From positions 1 to 34,388 of the forward strand of contig NZ_CANCLE010000019.1 in the NCBI RefSeq assembly GCF_947378715.1: DNA of 34,388 bases, written 5' to 3'. Source of the stretch: Phenylobacterium aquaticum (GTDB taxonomy: Bacteria; Pseudomonadota; Alphaproteobacteria; Caulobacterales; Caulobacteraceae). The position numbers and the translations under genes were made by a program. Positions 15,294 through 23,240 of the stretch are shown here, piece by piece (positions within the stretch are counted from its first letter, which is position 1; the number at the start of each line of letters is the position of its first letter). The notes beneath the pieces were generated by a model. It worked only from the letters and a program-made list of their open reading frames with translations, was not told where the DNA came from and did not search any database.

Positions 15294-16322
15294 TCAGCGC
15301 GGCTTGTAGATCTGGTCGAACACGCCGCCGTCGTCGAAGTGGGTGGCCTGGGCCTTCTTCCAGCCGCCGAAGGTGTCATCGATGGTCGACATCGGGATCT
15401 TCGGGAAGTTGGCGGCGTATTTGGCGGCGGCCTGCGGGTTGCGCGGCCGGTAGAAATTCTTGCCGATGATGTCCTGGGCCAGCGGGCTGTAGAGGAAATT
15501 CAGATAGCCCTCGGCGATCACCCGGGTCTTCCTGCGGTCGACGACCTTGTCGACCAGGGCCACCGGCGGCTCGGCCAGGATCGAGCTCGACGGATAGACG
15601 ATGTCGAACTTGTCGCCGAACTCGTCGCCGGCCAGGTGCGCCTCGTTCTCCCAGGACAGCAGCACGTCGCCCAGGCCCCGCTGGGCGAAGGTCACGGTGG
15701 AGCCCCGCGCCCCGGTGTCGAGCACCGGCACATTGCGATAGATGGATTCGACGAAGGCCCTGGCCTTGGCCGGATTGCCGCCGGGTCCCTTCAAGGCCGC
15801 CGCCCAGGCCGCCAGATAGGCCCAGCGGGCGCCGCCAGAGGTCTTGGGGTTGGGGGTGATGACGTCGACGCCGGGCTTGATCAGATCCGGCCAGTCCCGG
15901 ATCTTCCAGGGATTGCCCTTCCGGACCAGGAACACGATGGTCGAATAATAGGGCGTGGAGTTGTTGGGCAGGCGCGACTGCCAGTTGGCGGGCAGCAGAT
16001 GGGCCCGGGCGGCGATCTCGTCGATGTCGGCGGCCAGCGCCAGGGTGACCACGTCGGCCTGCAGGCCGTCGATCACCGAGCGGGCCTGCTTGCCCGACCC
16101 GCCATGGCTCTGATTGATGACGATGTCCTGGCCAGTCTTGTCCTTCCAGTACTTCGCATAGGCCGCGTCGATCTGCTTGTAGAGCTCGCGGGTCGGGTCG
16201 TAGCTGACGTTCAGCAGGGTCACCGGCTTGGGCGCGGCGAAGGCCAGGCTGGGCGCGGCGGCGGCCGCCGAGGCAGCCGCCAGCAATCCCCGCCGCGAGG
16301 GCGCAAGGAGATCTTTGGTCAT
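15294..16322 (-). CDS. Sulfate-type ABC transporter periplasmic binding protein (Sbp/CysP family)
   Basis: A 342-residue periplasmic solute-binding protein. The N terminus is a signal sequence with a twin arginine (SRRGLLAAASAAAAAPSLAFA), so Tat export is possible. The mature part shows the sulfate-binding-protein series LLNVSYDPTRELYKQI, NQSHGGSGKQARSVIDGL, ADVVTLALAADIDEIA, NPKTSGGARWAYL and VLDTGARGSTVTFAQRGLGDVLLSWENEA. An AGGA precedes the ATG. No cysT, cysW or cysA permease genes lie nearby, so it is an orphan component. It follows an OprP-like porin on the same strand, 53 bases away, beside the Pho genes. The sequence argues for sulfate (or thiosulfate) rather than phosphate, but an altered ligand cannot be excluded. 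Confidence 0.92.
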   Translation of the reverse strand: MTKDLLAPSRRGLLAAASAAAAAPSLAFAAPKPVTLLNVSYDPTRELYKQIDAAYAKYWKDKTGQDIVINQSHGGSGKQARSVIDGLQADVVTLALAADIDEIAARAHLLPANWQSRLPNNSTPYYSTIVFLVRKGNPWKIRDWPDLIKPGVDVITPNPKTSGGARWAYLAAWAAALKGPGGNPAKARAFVESIYRNVPVLDTGARGSTVTFAQRGLGDVLLSWENEAHLAGDEFGDKFDIVYPSSSILAEPPVALVDKVVDRRKTRVIAEGYLNFLYSPLAQDIIGKNFYRPRNPQAAAKYAANFPKIPMSTIDDTFGGWKKAQATHFDDGGVFDQIYKPR

Positions 16323-16340
16323 GGGACAGGTCCTAGATTC

Positions 16341-16363
16341 AGGGCCCCGGCCACCGGGGCCCT
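16341..16363. terminator. Perfect hairpin between porin and sulfate-binding genes
   Basis: AGGGCCCCGG (16341-16350), a 3-base loop and CCGGGGCCCT (16354-16363). It lies just after the porin stop on the minus strand, has no T run in either direction, and sits before the ribosome-binding site of the sulfate-binding gene. It may act as a partial terminator or as a stabiliser of the porin mRNA end, letting the two genes be expressed at different levels. Confidence 0.5.
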
Positions 16364-16375
16364 GGTGGGTTGGAA

Positions 16376-17926
16376 TTAGAAGGCCAGCTGAGATCTCAGA
16401 TTGATCGACTGGTAGTCCTGGCCGATCTGGGCGCCCGCCGCGTTCAGGCGGTCGACGCTGACGGCGTAGTAGTCGAGCATGAACTTGACGTCCGGGTTGG
16501 GGTACCAGTTCACGCCCAGGGTCCAGATGTCCTGCTCGCCGCCCCGCACGCGGTTGGCGGCGACCAGGGCGCGTTCGGCGTAGTTCAGGTCCACCGTCGA
16601 ATAGCGCGCGGTCAGCTCCCAGGCGCCCCAGGCGCCCTTTTGCGGATTGAACACCTTGTCGACCGGCGGGGCGTCGAAGGCCGCGGTGGTCAGGTTGTAC
16701 TTGCGCCGCTCGCCGGTCAGCATCCAGCCACCTTCGACGTACCAGCCGCTGAACTTCGGATCGGTGGCGCCGACGGCCGGATTTCGGCGGTCGAGGCGGA
16801 TATCGAAATACTCGCCCTCGACGGTCAGGGCCTGCTTCTGGAAGGCCAGCTCAAGGCCGAGCGCCCGGGCGCCCTTGGAATCGATCTGACCGGTGTCGAC
16901 CAGCCGGGTCCCGTCGACCCGCAGTTCGGGCCGCTCGCGCAGCTGCAGGGCGTAGCGGGTGGCGGCCGAGGCGCCGAGGTCGGTGGGCTGGGCGACCACG
17001 GAGGCGTTGGCGCCCACATGGACCAGCCAGTCATAGCCGAACCAGGGGGTCGCGGCGGCGCGCAGGGCGAAGCTCTGCTGCTCGTCGAAGATCGGGGCGT
17101 TGAACGCCGTGGCGCCGGAGTTCAGGCTCTGGACGAGAGGGCCGGTGGCGATGGCCGAGACGAACCAGTGGTCGCCATTGCCGATCACCCCGCCGCCGAC
17201 CCGGGTGTCGCCGCCGGCCAGGCCGCGGGCGATATCGGCCGCTGCGGCGCGTTCCGGGAACAGGGCGCCATTGGTCGAAGCCGCGTCCTCAAGTCCGAGC
17301 GGCGGGGCGAAGGCGCCGACCCGGAAGCGCCAGGGCTTCAGGCCGGAATACTGCACCCACAACTCCTGCACGCGGCCGGCGTCTTCCGCTCCGCCGCCGC
17401 CGAAGTCGAAGAGGATATTGTAGTCGAAATTGCCGAACACCTTGCCGTCGATCCCGATCCGGGCGCGGCGGAAATTGGCCCCGCCGCTCAGGTCGCGGGC
17501 GGTGACGGCCGTGGGCAGGTGGTCGTCCTGGAAGTACTTGGCGGTGTCGAGCTGCATCACCCCGTGGAAGGTGGCCGAGAACTTGCCGTCGGCGCTGGCG
17601 ATGGTCGGCTTGCCATTGGCGATGGAGACCGTGGTCGAGAGCGCGTCGGAGCGCAGGGCCGCGACGCTGGAGGCCGTGGAGGTCTTCAGGTCGGCGACCT
17701 GGGCGCGGAGCGCGTCCACGTCGTCCTGGCTGGCGACCGGGACCGCCGGGGGCGCCTCATGCGGCGCGCTGGCGGCCTTCAGGGCCTCGACGGCGGCCTT
17801 CAGGTCGGCGACCTGGGCCTCGAGCGCCTTGATGCGGGCGTCCTCGGCGGTGCGGGCCGAGGCCAGGCCCGGCGTGGCGAACGCGATGATGGCGGCGCTC
17901 GCCAGAAGTGTGGATTTGAAAGCCAT
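16376..17926 (-). CDS. OprP/OprO-like anion (phosphate-selective) porin
   Basis: A 516-residue outer-membrane protein. Residues 1 to about 25 are a signal peptide (ASAAIIAFATPGLASA). A coiled-coil segment follows (ARIKALEAQVADLKAAVEALK and DALRAQVADLK), typical of OprP-type porins. The barrel carries the family's start GKFSATFHGVMQLDTAKYFQDD and RRARIGIDGKVFGNFDYNILFDF, then RVGAFAPPLGLED, ELTARYSTVDLN, LGVNWYPNPDVKFMLDYYAV and a final strand ending in phenylalanine, as expected for outer-membrane insertion. It diverges from phoR across about 195 bases. The family often takes up phosphate or pyrophosphate; whether this one prefers phosphate, sulfate or another anion is not visible from sequence. 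Confidence 0.91.
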   Translation of the reverse strand: MAFKSTLLASAAIIAFATPGLASARTAEDARIKALEAQVADLKAAVEALKAASAPHEAPPAVPVASQDDVDALRAQVADLKTSTASSVAALRSDALSTTVSIANGKPTIASADGKFSATFHGVMQLDTAKYFQDDHLPTAVTARDLSGGANFRRARIGIDGKVFGNFDYNILFDFGGGGAEDAGRVQELWVQYSGLKPWRFRVGAFAPPLGLEDAASTNGALFPERAAAADIARGLAGGDTRVGGGVIGNGDHWFVSAIATGPLVQSLNSGATAFNAPIFDEQQSFALRAAATPWFGYDWLVHVGANASVVAQPTDLGASAATRYALQLRERPELRVDGTRLVDTGQIDSKGARALGLELAFQKQALTVEGEYFDIRLDRRNPAVGATDPKFSGWYVEGGWMLTGERRKYNLTTAAFDAPPVDKVFNPQKGAWGAWELTARYSTVDLNYAERALVAANRVRGGEQDIWTLGVNWYPNPDVKFMLDYYAVSVDRLNAAGAQIGQDYQSINLRSQLAF

Positions 17927-17980
17927 GTGACGCTTAGCCCCTCGATCTTGGAGTCCCTTGGAACTCGCTGATGTTGTGAC

Positions 17981-17997
17981 CCGATAAATCCTATCGG
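17981..17997. promoter_or_regulatory. Inverted repeat in the porin/phoR divergent region
   Basis: CCGATA-AATCC-TATCGG, a perfect 6-bp inverted repeat with a 5-base centre, lies 55 bases upstream of the porin start in an AT-richer patch. It has the shape of a small operator for a dimeric regulator, but I recognise no matching factor. Confidence 0.3.
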
Positions 17998-18061
17998 ACC
18001 AATAGAGAATATGTCCGCCCCATCGCAGAAAAGCTGAAGGCCGCGCGCCGGGCCTGGGCCT

Positions 18062-18079
18062 TTGTCATCCAACTGACAT
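18062..18079 (+). promoter_or_regulatory. PHO box (PhoB site) upstream of phoR
   Basis: TTGTCAT-CCAA-CTGACAT: two direct 7-base half-sites with a 4-base spacer (11-bp period), close to the consensus CTGTCAT-N4-CTGTCAT with one mismatch in each half. It reads toward phoR, ending 41 bases before its TTG start, and lies 136 bases upstream of the divergent porin start, so it could serve either side. Confidence 0.72.
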
Positions 18080-18120
18080 AAGCTTCGGGCCTCCTGGCAA
18101 ATCCCAGTTGGAGATTCGCA

Positions 18121-19527
18121 TTGGCGCAGCCGCAGAGCGGTTCGATCAGTCCCCTGACGTCCGCCCTCGTCGCGGCCGGCGCCGGCGCGGCGGTGATCGG
18201 CGCCCTCGCGGCCAGCGGCCGGCTCGAGACCGGGACGGCGGTGGGCGGGGCGCTGCTGGTCATCGGGCTGGGGTGGCTGGTCGGCCAGCGGGCCGAGGCC
18301 GCCAAGGCCGCGCCCGCGCAGGCCCTGGCGGCGGAGCCGGGCCGCAGTGAGCCGCCGCCCTATGCGAGCCTGGTGAACGCCCTTCCGGACCCGGTGCTGG
18401 TGATCGCGGCGCATGAGCCTGATGACCTCGCCGGCCGGCGTTTCGTCCTGGTTAATGACGCGGCCCGAGAATTCCTGCGGATACAAAATGACGCAGGCCT
18501 GCTGGTCACCGTGATCCGCGATCCCGAAGTGCTGGAGGCGGTTGATATCGCCCTGTTCGGCGGGCGCAGCGCCGAGGCGGTCTATGCGGCCGGCGGCGCC
18601 CAGGACCGGGTCTGGCGGGCCTCGGCCAAGCCGCTGGACGAGGCGCCGAACGGCGACCGTCGCGCCCTGCTGGTGCTGCGCGACGAGACCGACATCCGCC
18701 GCGCCGAGCGCACCCGCGCCGACTTCCTGGCCAATGCCAGCCACGAATTGCGGACTCCTCTGGCCTCGCTCAGCGGTTTCATCGAGACCCTGCGCGGCCA
18801 CGCCCGGACCGACGAGAAGGCGCGCGACAAATTCCTGACCATCATGCAGGCCCAGGCCGAGCGGATGTCGCGGTTGATCGATGACCTGCTGTCGCTCAGC
18901 CGCATCGAACTGAACGAGCATATTGCGCCACAGGGTGAGGTCGACCTGGCCCTGGCGGTGATGGATGTGGTCGATTCCCTGGGGCCGCTGGCGGCCGACA
19001 AGTCTGTGCGGCTCGAGACTGACCTGCCTGGACCTGGCGCAGCCATTGGGGTCGGCGACCGCGACCAGATCGTCCAGGTCATCCAGAACCTGATCGACAA
19101 CGCCCTGAAATATTCCCCGACCGGCGGCGCCGTAGCCATCTCCCTCGAGACCGGCCTGACGGCCGAGGCGGCGGTGGCGGCGCGCCTCCCCCAGGCCTCG
19201 CGCCTGGCGCTGCTGACGCCCGACCATGTCCACGGGGTCTATGGCGTGCTGCGGGTCAGTGACGCCGGGCCCGGGCTGGCGCGCGAACACCTGCCGCGAC
19301 TCACCGAGCGCTTCTATCGGGTCGAGGGCCAGAAGAGCGGTGACCGATCCGGAACCGGCCTCGGCCTGGCGATCGTCAAGCACATCATGAACCGCCACCG
19401 GGGCGGCATGGCGATCGAGAGCCAGGAGGGGTCCGGAGCGACCTTCACGGTCTATTTCCCGCTGATCGCGGCCATCAAGGGCCAGGGAACGCGCCACGCG
19501 CCGATCGTTGTAACAAAAGTGTCGTGA
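18121..19527 (+). CDS. phoR: Phosphate-sensing histidine kinase PhoR
   Basis: A 468-residue membrane kinase that phosphorylates PhoB when phosphate is short and is held in check by the Pst/PhoU complex. Two hydrophobic segments (about residues 13-31 and 41-55) anchor it with almost no periplasmic loop. A PAS-like domain spans about 85-190. The dimerisation/phosphoacceptor box is FLANASHELRTPL, with His208. The ATPase part shows NLIDNALKYSPTGG (N box), SDAGPGLAREHL (G1) and GTGLGLAIVKHI (G2). The start is TTG at 18121, supported by TTGGAG eight bases before it. A PHO box upstream suggests autoregulation. The gene ends within the PHO box array of pstC. Confidence 0.94.
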   Translation: MAQPQSGSISPLTSALVAAGAGAAVIGALAASGRLETGTAVGGALLVIGLGWLVGQRAEAAKAAPAQALAAEPGRSEPPPYASLVNALPDPVLVIAAHEPDDLAGRRFVLVNDAAREFLRIQNDAGLLVTVIRDPEVLEAVDIALFGGRSAEAVYAAGGAQDRVWRASAKPLDEAPNGDRRALLVLRDETDIRRAERTRADFLANASHELRTPLASLSGFIETLRGHARTDEKARDKFLTIMQAQAERMSRLIDDLLSLSRIELNEHIAPQGEVDLALAVMDVVDSLGPLAADKSVRLETDLPGPGAAIGVGDRDQIVQVIQNLIDNALKYSPTGGAVAISLETGLTAEAAVAARLPQASRLALLTPDHVHGVYGVLRVSDAGPGLAREHLPRLTERFYRVEGQKSGDRSGTGLGLAIVKHIMNRHRGGMAIESQEGSGATFTVYFPLIAAIKGQGTRHAPIVVTKVS

Positions 19528-19536
19528 AACTGTCGT
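19508..19536 (+). promoter_or_regulatory. Three-unit PHO box array upstream of pstC
   Basis: TTGTAAC-AAAA-GTGTCGT-GAAA-CTGTCGT: three half-sites beginning at 19508, 19519 and 19530, exactly 11 bases apart. The last two fit CTGTCAT-N4-CTGTCAT well (CTGTCGT has one mismatch), and the first (TTGTAAC) is a weaker unit. The array overlaps the last codons and stop of phoR and lies 95 bases before the pstC ATG. Confidence 0.75.
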
Positions 19537-19631
19537 AGGGCCAAAGCATTCGAAGGGCAGGGTCCGCGCGGCTTCCGGGCGGCCTGATCGCCGGGTCGCC
19601 ACGCTCCAAATCGCAGGAACCACGAGACCAC

Positions 19632-21074
19632 ATGCTTACCTGGGTGGCCCTTCTGGCGCTCGTCCTGTTTTCCGGGACGACCTATGTCGCCGCGCGTCGC
19701 AAGGTCAGCGTCGCGGCCGGCGGTCTGCCGCGCAACATGCATTCCCTGCCGGGCTATTACGGGGCCTATGTGGCGCTTTGGACCGGCGCGCCCGCCGCGT
19801 TCCTGGTGCTGATGGCCGCGCTGTTCGGCGGGCGTCTGGAAGACGCCCTGCTGAAGGTCCAGCCGCCCGCCGCAGTGGCCCAGCTGACCCATGCCGAGCA
19901 GCAGGTGTTCTTCGACGACGTCCGCGCCAAGGCCCACGACCTGCAGGCCAGCGAGACGGTCTATGAAGGCCCGCTCGGTGTGGCGCTCGCGGCCAAGACG
20001 GCCCAGGCCCGGCAGCTTGAGCTGCTGATCAACTATGGCGCGGTCGCCGCCGCTGCAGTCCTGGCCCTGTCGGGGGTGTTCCTGGCGCTGCGCCGCATCC
20101 GTCCCGACTTCCGAGCGCGCAACAAGGTGGAGAGCTGGGTCGCCGGCCTGTTCATCATCTGCTCGATCACCGCCATCCTGACGACTGTCGGCATCGTGGC
20201 CTCCCTGGTCTGGGAAAGCATCCGCTTCTTCCAGGCCGTGCCGATCCAGGACTTCCTGCTGGGCCGCGAGTGGGATCCGCAGATCGCCATGCGCTCCGAT
20301 CAGTACGCCTCCAAGGGCGCGTTCGGAGCCGTGCCGCTGTTCGCGGGCACCTTCCTGATCATGATCATCGCCATGATCGTCGCCGCGCCGATCGGGCTGT
20401 TCTCGGCGATCTATCTGTCGGAATACGCCGGCGGCTTCTCGCGGGCGGTGGTCAAGCCGCTGCTGGAGATCCTGGCCGGGGTGCCGACCGTGGTCTACGG
20501 CTTCTTCGCCGCCCTGACGGTCGGTCCGATCTTCCGAACGGGCTTCCACGCCCTGGGCGAGACGATGGTGGGCGGGCCGCTGAACGGCGTCGGCCTCTAT
20601 CTGATGGCGGTCCAGAACCAGATGGCCCTGGTGGCCGGGGCGGTGATGGGCATCATGCTGATCCCCTTCGTCTCCTCGCTCTCCGACGACATCATCAATT
20701 CGGTGCCGCAGTCGCTGCGCGACGGCAGCCTGGCCATGGGCGCCACCCGGTCGGAGACCGTGAAGAAGGTGGTGCTGCCGGCCGCCCTGCCGGGGATCAT
20801 GGCCGCCATGCTGCTGGCCGTCTCCCGCGCCGTCGGCGAGACCATGATCGTGACCATGGCCGCCGGTCTCCAGGCCAAGATGACCATCAATCCCCTCGAC
20901 ACCGTGACCACCGTCACGGTGCAGATCGTCACCCTGCTCACAGGCGATCAGGAGTTCGACAGCCCCAAGACCCTGGCCGCCTTCGGCCTTGGCCTCACCC
21001 TGTTCGGGGTGACCTTCCTGTTGAACGTCATCGCCCTGCGCATCGTCCAGAAGTACCGGGAACAGTATGACTGA
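19632..21074 (+). CDS. pstC: Phosphate ABC transporter permease PstC
   Basis: A 480-residue inner-membrane permease subunit of the high-affinity phosphate importer. An N-terminal extension of about 160 residues with extra hydrophobic segments (LTWVALLALVLFSGTTYVA and VALWTGAPAAFLVLMAALFG) precedes the usual permease core, an arrangement found in alphaproteobacterial PstC. The core includes GLFSAIYLSEYA, LLEILAGVPTVVYGFFAAL and the cytoplasmic EAA-like loop VPQSLRDGSLAMGATRSETVKKVVLPAALPGIMA. It follows the PHO box array and overlaps pstA by eight bases (ATGACTGA). No periplasmic PstS gene is present in this operon. Confidence 0.95.
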   Translation: MLTWVALLALVLFSGTTYVAARRKVSVAAGGLPRNMHSLPGYYGAYVALWTGAPAAFLVLMAALFGGRLEDALLKVQPPAAVAQLTHAEQQVFFDDVRAKAHDLQASETVYEGPLGVALAAKTAQARQLELLINYGAVAAAAVLALSGVFLALRRIRPDFRARNKVESWVAGLFIICSITAILTTVGIVASLVWESIRFFQAVPIQDFLLGREWDPQIAMRSDQYASKGAFGAVPLFAGTFLIMIIAMIVAAPIGLFSAIYLSEYAGGFSRAVVKPLLEILAGVPTVVYGFFAALTVGPIFRTGFHALGETMVGGPLNGVGLYLMAVQNQMALVAGAVMGIMLIPFVSSLSDDIINSVPQSLRDGSLAMGATRSETVKKVVLPAALPGIMAAMLLAVSRAVGETMIVTMAAGLQAKMTINPLDTVTTVTVQIVTLLTGDQEFDSPKTLAAFGLGLTLFGVTFLLNVIALRIVQKYREQYD

Positions 21075-22359
21075 CGCCGCCCTTCCGACGGCTCAGCCGT
21101 CCCTGCGCAAGATCGTCGAGGCGCGCCTCAAGCAGCGTCATGCCGAGGAACAACGGTTCCGGCTCTATGGCCGCGCCGCCATCATCACCGCCCTGCTGTT
21201 CCTGGCCGTGCTGGTCGGACGGATCGCGGCCCAGGGCTACACGACCTTCGTCGACTACCAGCTGACCCTGCCGGTCTATGTCGATCCGGCCCGGGTGCAG
21301 GCCGATGACCTGTCGGGCGCCAACTACGACCTCCTGATCGCCGACCAGACCCTGGCGCGCCTAGGCGAGAAGGACGACGAGCTCGGCACGAAGTCCGGCA
21401 AGCTGATGGAGCTGATCTCCACCGACCTCGGCTTCCAGGTGCTGATGAAGGTGAAGGCCGACCCCAGCCTGATCGGCAAGACCCTCCAGATCACCGGTCC
21501 GGTCCGCGCCGACGGCCAGCTCTACTACAAGGGCGAGATGAAGCGCGCGACCGACGAGACGGAGCGCAAACTCGACAACGAACAGCTCGGCTGGCTGGAC
21601 AAGCTCAAGGCCAGGCATCTGGTGAAGAGCGGCTTCAATATCAGCTTCCTGACCAAGTCCGACTCCACCGAGCCGGAACAGGCCGGCGTGCTGGGCGCCA
21701 TCGTCGGCTCGGCCATGATGCTGCTGGTCACCGCCTCCCTGGCCATTCCGGTCGGCGTGTTGGCGGCGACCTATCTGGAGGAGTTCGCGCCCAAGGGGCG
21801 TTGGAGCGACCTGATCGAGGTCAATATCAACAACCTCGCCGCCGTGCCCTCGATCGTCTACGGCTTGCTGGGCCTGGCGGTGTTCATCAACTGGCTGGGC
21901 GTGCCCAGATCCTCACCGCTGGTCGGCGGCCTGGTCATGGCGCTGATGGCCCTGCCCACGGTGATCATCGCCACCCGCTCAGCGCTCAAGGCCGTGCCGC
22001 CCTCGATCCGGGAAGCGGCCCTGGGGGTCGGCGCCTCGCGCACCCAGACGGTGTTCCACCACGTCCTGCCCCTGGCCATGCCGGGTGTCATGACCGGCGC
22101 CATCCTGTCCCTGGCCCACGCGCTCGGCGAGACGGCCCCCCTGCTGATGATCGGCATGATCTCCTTCGTCCCCGGCGTGCCCCAGGGCTTCACCGGCGCG
22201 GCGACGGTCCTGCCGGTCCAGGTCTTCATCTGGGAAAACGCCTCCGAGCGCGCGTTCGAAGAACGCACGGCGGCGGCGATCCTCGTCCTCCTCACCTTCA
22301 TGATCATCATGAACATGGCCGCGATCCTGCTTCGCCGCCGCTTCGAACGTCGGTGGTAA
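21067..22359 (+). CDS. pstA: Phosphate ABC transporter permease PstA
   Basis: A 430-residue second permease subunit. After a membrane helix at about residues 38-58 comes a large periplasmic insertion of the DUF3333 type (YTTFVDYQLTLPVYVDPARV to about residue 200), common in alphaproteobacterial PstA. The permease core follows, with VGVLAATYLEEFAPKG, INNLAAVPSIVYGLLGLAVF and the EAA-like loop VPPSIREAALGVGASRTQTVFHHVLPLAMPGVM. The start overlaps the end of pstC, which implies coupled translation. The gene is longer than Escherichia coli PstA (296 residues) because of the insertion. Confidence 0.95.
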   Translation: MTDAALPTAQPSLRKIVEARLKQRHAEEQRFRLYGRAAIITALLFLAVLVGRIAAQGYTTFVDYQLTLPVYVDPARVQADDLSGANYDLLIADQTLARLGEKDDELGTKSGKLMELISTDLGFQVLMKVKADPSLIGKTLQITGPVRADGQLYYKGEMKRATDETERKLDNEQLGWLDKLKARHLVKSGFNISFLTKSDSTEPEQAGVLGAIVGSAMMLLVTASLAIPVGVLAATYLEEFAPKGRWSDLIEVNINNLAAVPSIVYGLLGLAVFINWLGVPRSSPLVGGLVMALMALPTVIIATRSALKAVPPSIREAALGVGASRTQTVFHHVLPLAMPGVMTGAILSLAHALGETAPLLMIGMISFVPGVPQGFTGAATVLPVQVFIWENASERAFEERTAAAILVLLTFMIIMNMAAILLRRRFERRW

Positions 22360-22363
22360 TTCG

Positions 22364-23230
22364 ATGAACCAGCGCCAATTCCCGCTTCCGCCCCGCCATC
22401 GCGACGATGATGGCCACGCCGCCCCGACGATGCACATCGCCGTCGCCCGCACTCCGGACACGGCTCAAGGCGCCGGGATCAAGATCCGCGCCCGCGACGT
22501 CAATGTGTTCTACGGCGACAAGCAGGCCCTGTTCGACGTCGGTCTCGACGTGCCGGAAAAGGCGGTCACCGCCCTGATCGGACCGTCCGGCTGCGGCAAG
22601 TCCACCTTCCTGCGCAGCATCAACCGGATGAACGACACCATCCCGGGCTGCACGGTGCGCGGTCGCATCGAGCTGGACGGCGAGGACGTCAACGACAAGT
22701 CGATCGACCCCGTGGTGCTGCGCGCCCGGGTCGGCATGGTGTTCCAGAAGCCGAACCCGTTCCCCAAGACCATCTTCGAGAACGTGGCCTATGGCCCGCG
22801 CATCCATGGCATCGCCACCGGCAAGGCCGAGCTGGAGGCCATCGTCGAGTCGTCGTTGAAGCGGGCCGGCCTGTGGAACGAGGTCGCCGACCGGCTGCAC
22901 CAGCCCGGCACCGGCCTCTCCGGCGGTCAGCAGCAGCGCCTGGTCATCGCCCGGGCCATCGCGGTCAGCCCCGAGGTGATCCTGATGGACGAGCCCTGCT
23001 CGGCCCTCGACCCGATCGCCACGGCCAAGATCGAGGAATTGATCGACGAGCTGCGCAACCAGTACTGCATCGTCATCGTCACCCACTCCATGGCCCAGGC
23101 CGCGCGGGTGTCGCAGAAGACCGCCTTCTTCCATCTGGGCAAGCTGGTGGAGGCCGGGTCGACCGGCGAGATCTTCACCAACCCGCGCGATTCCCGCACC
23201 CAGGACTACATCACCGGCCGCTTCGGCTGA
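22364..23230 (+). CDS. pstB: Phosphate ABC transporter ATPase PstB
   Basis: A 288-residue ATPase that drives phosphate import. It has a Walker A at residues 73-81 (GPSGCGKST), the PstB-typical FLRSINRMND, the Q-loop region GMVFQKPNPFPKTIFENVAYGPR, the signature LSGGQQQR, the Walker B VILMDEP and the switch region IVTHSMAQAARVS. The first about 38 residues are a variable extension; an internal ATG (residue 23, MHIAVAR) is a possible alternative start. The gene begins four bases after the pstA stop. Confidence 0.96.
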   Translation: MNQRQFPLPPRHRDDDGHAAPTMHIAVARTPDTAQGAGIKIRARDVNVFYGDKQALFDVGLDVPEKAVTALIGPSGCGKSTFLRSINRMNDTIPGCTVRGRIELDGEDVNDKSIDPVVLRARVGMVFQKPNPFPKTIFENVAYGPRIHGIATGKAELEAIVESSLKRAGLWNEVADRLHQPGTGLSGGQQQRLVIARAIAVSPEVILMDEPCSALDPIATAKIEELIDELRNQYCIVIVTHSMAQAARVSQKTAFFHLGKLVEAGSTGEIFTNPRDSRTQDYITGRFG

Positions 23231-23240
23231 GGACCCCGCC

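Noticed and set aside
15294..16322. Calling the binding protein PstS because it lies beside the Pst operon
   Set aside because: The motifs (NQSHGGSGKQARSVIDGL, NPKTSGGARW) are those of sulfate-binding proteins, and the gene runs on the opposite strand behind a porin.
15072..17971. Two long plus-strand frames (15072-16379 and 16370-17971) opposite the sulfate-binding and porin genes
   Set aside because: Both lie antisense to genes with strong family motifs and signal peptides, and are explained by high GC content.
17930..18000. A separate PHO box close to the porin start
   Set aside because: The nearest candidate on the minus strand (GGGTCAC) has only one half-site; the second unit 11 bases away does not match. 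Only the box at 18062 is supported.
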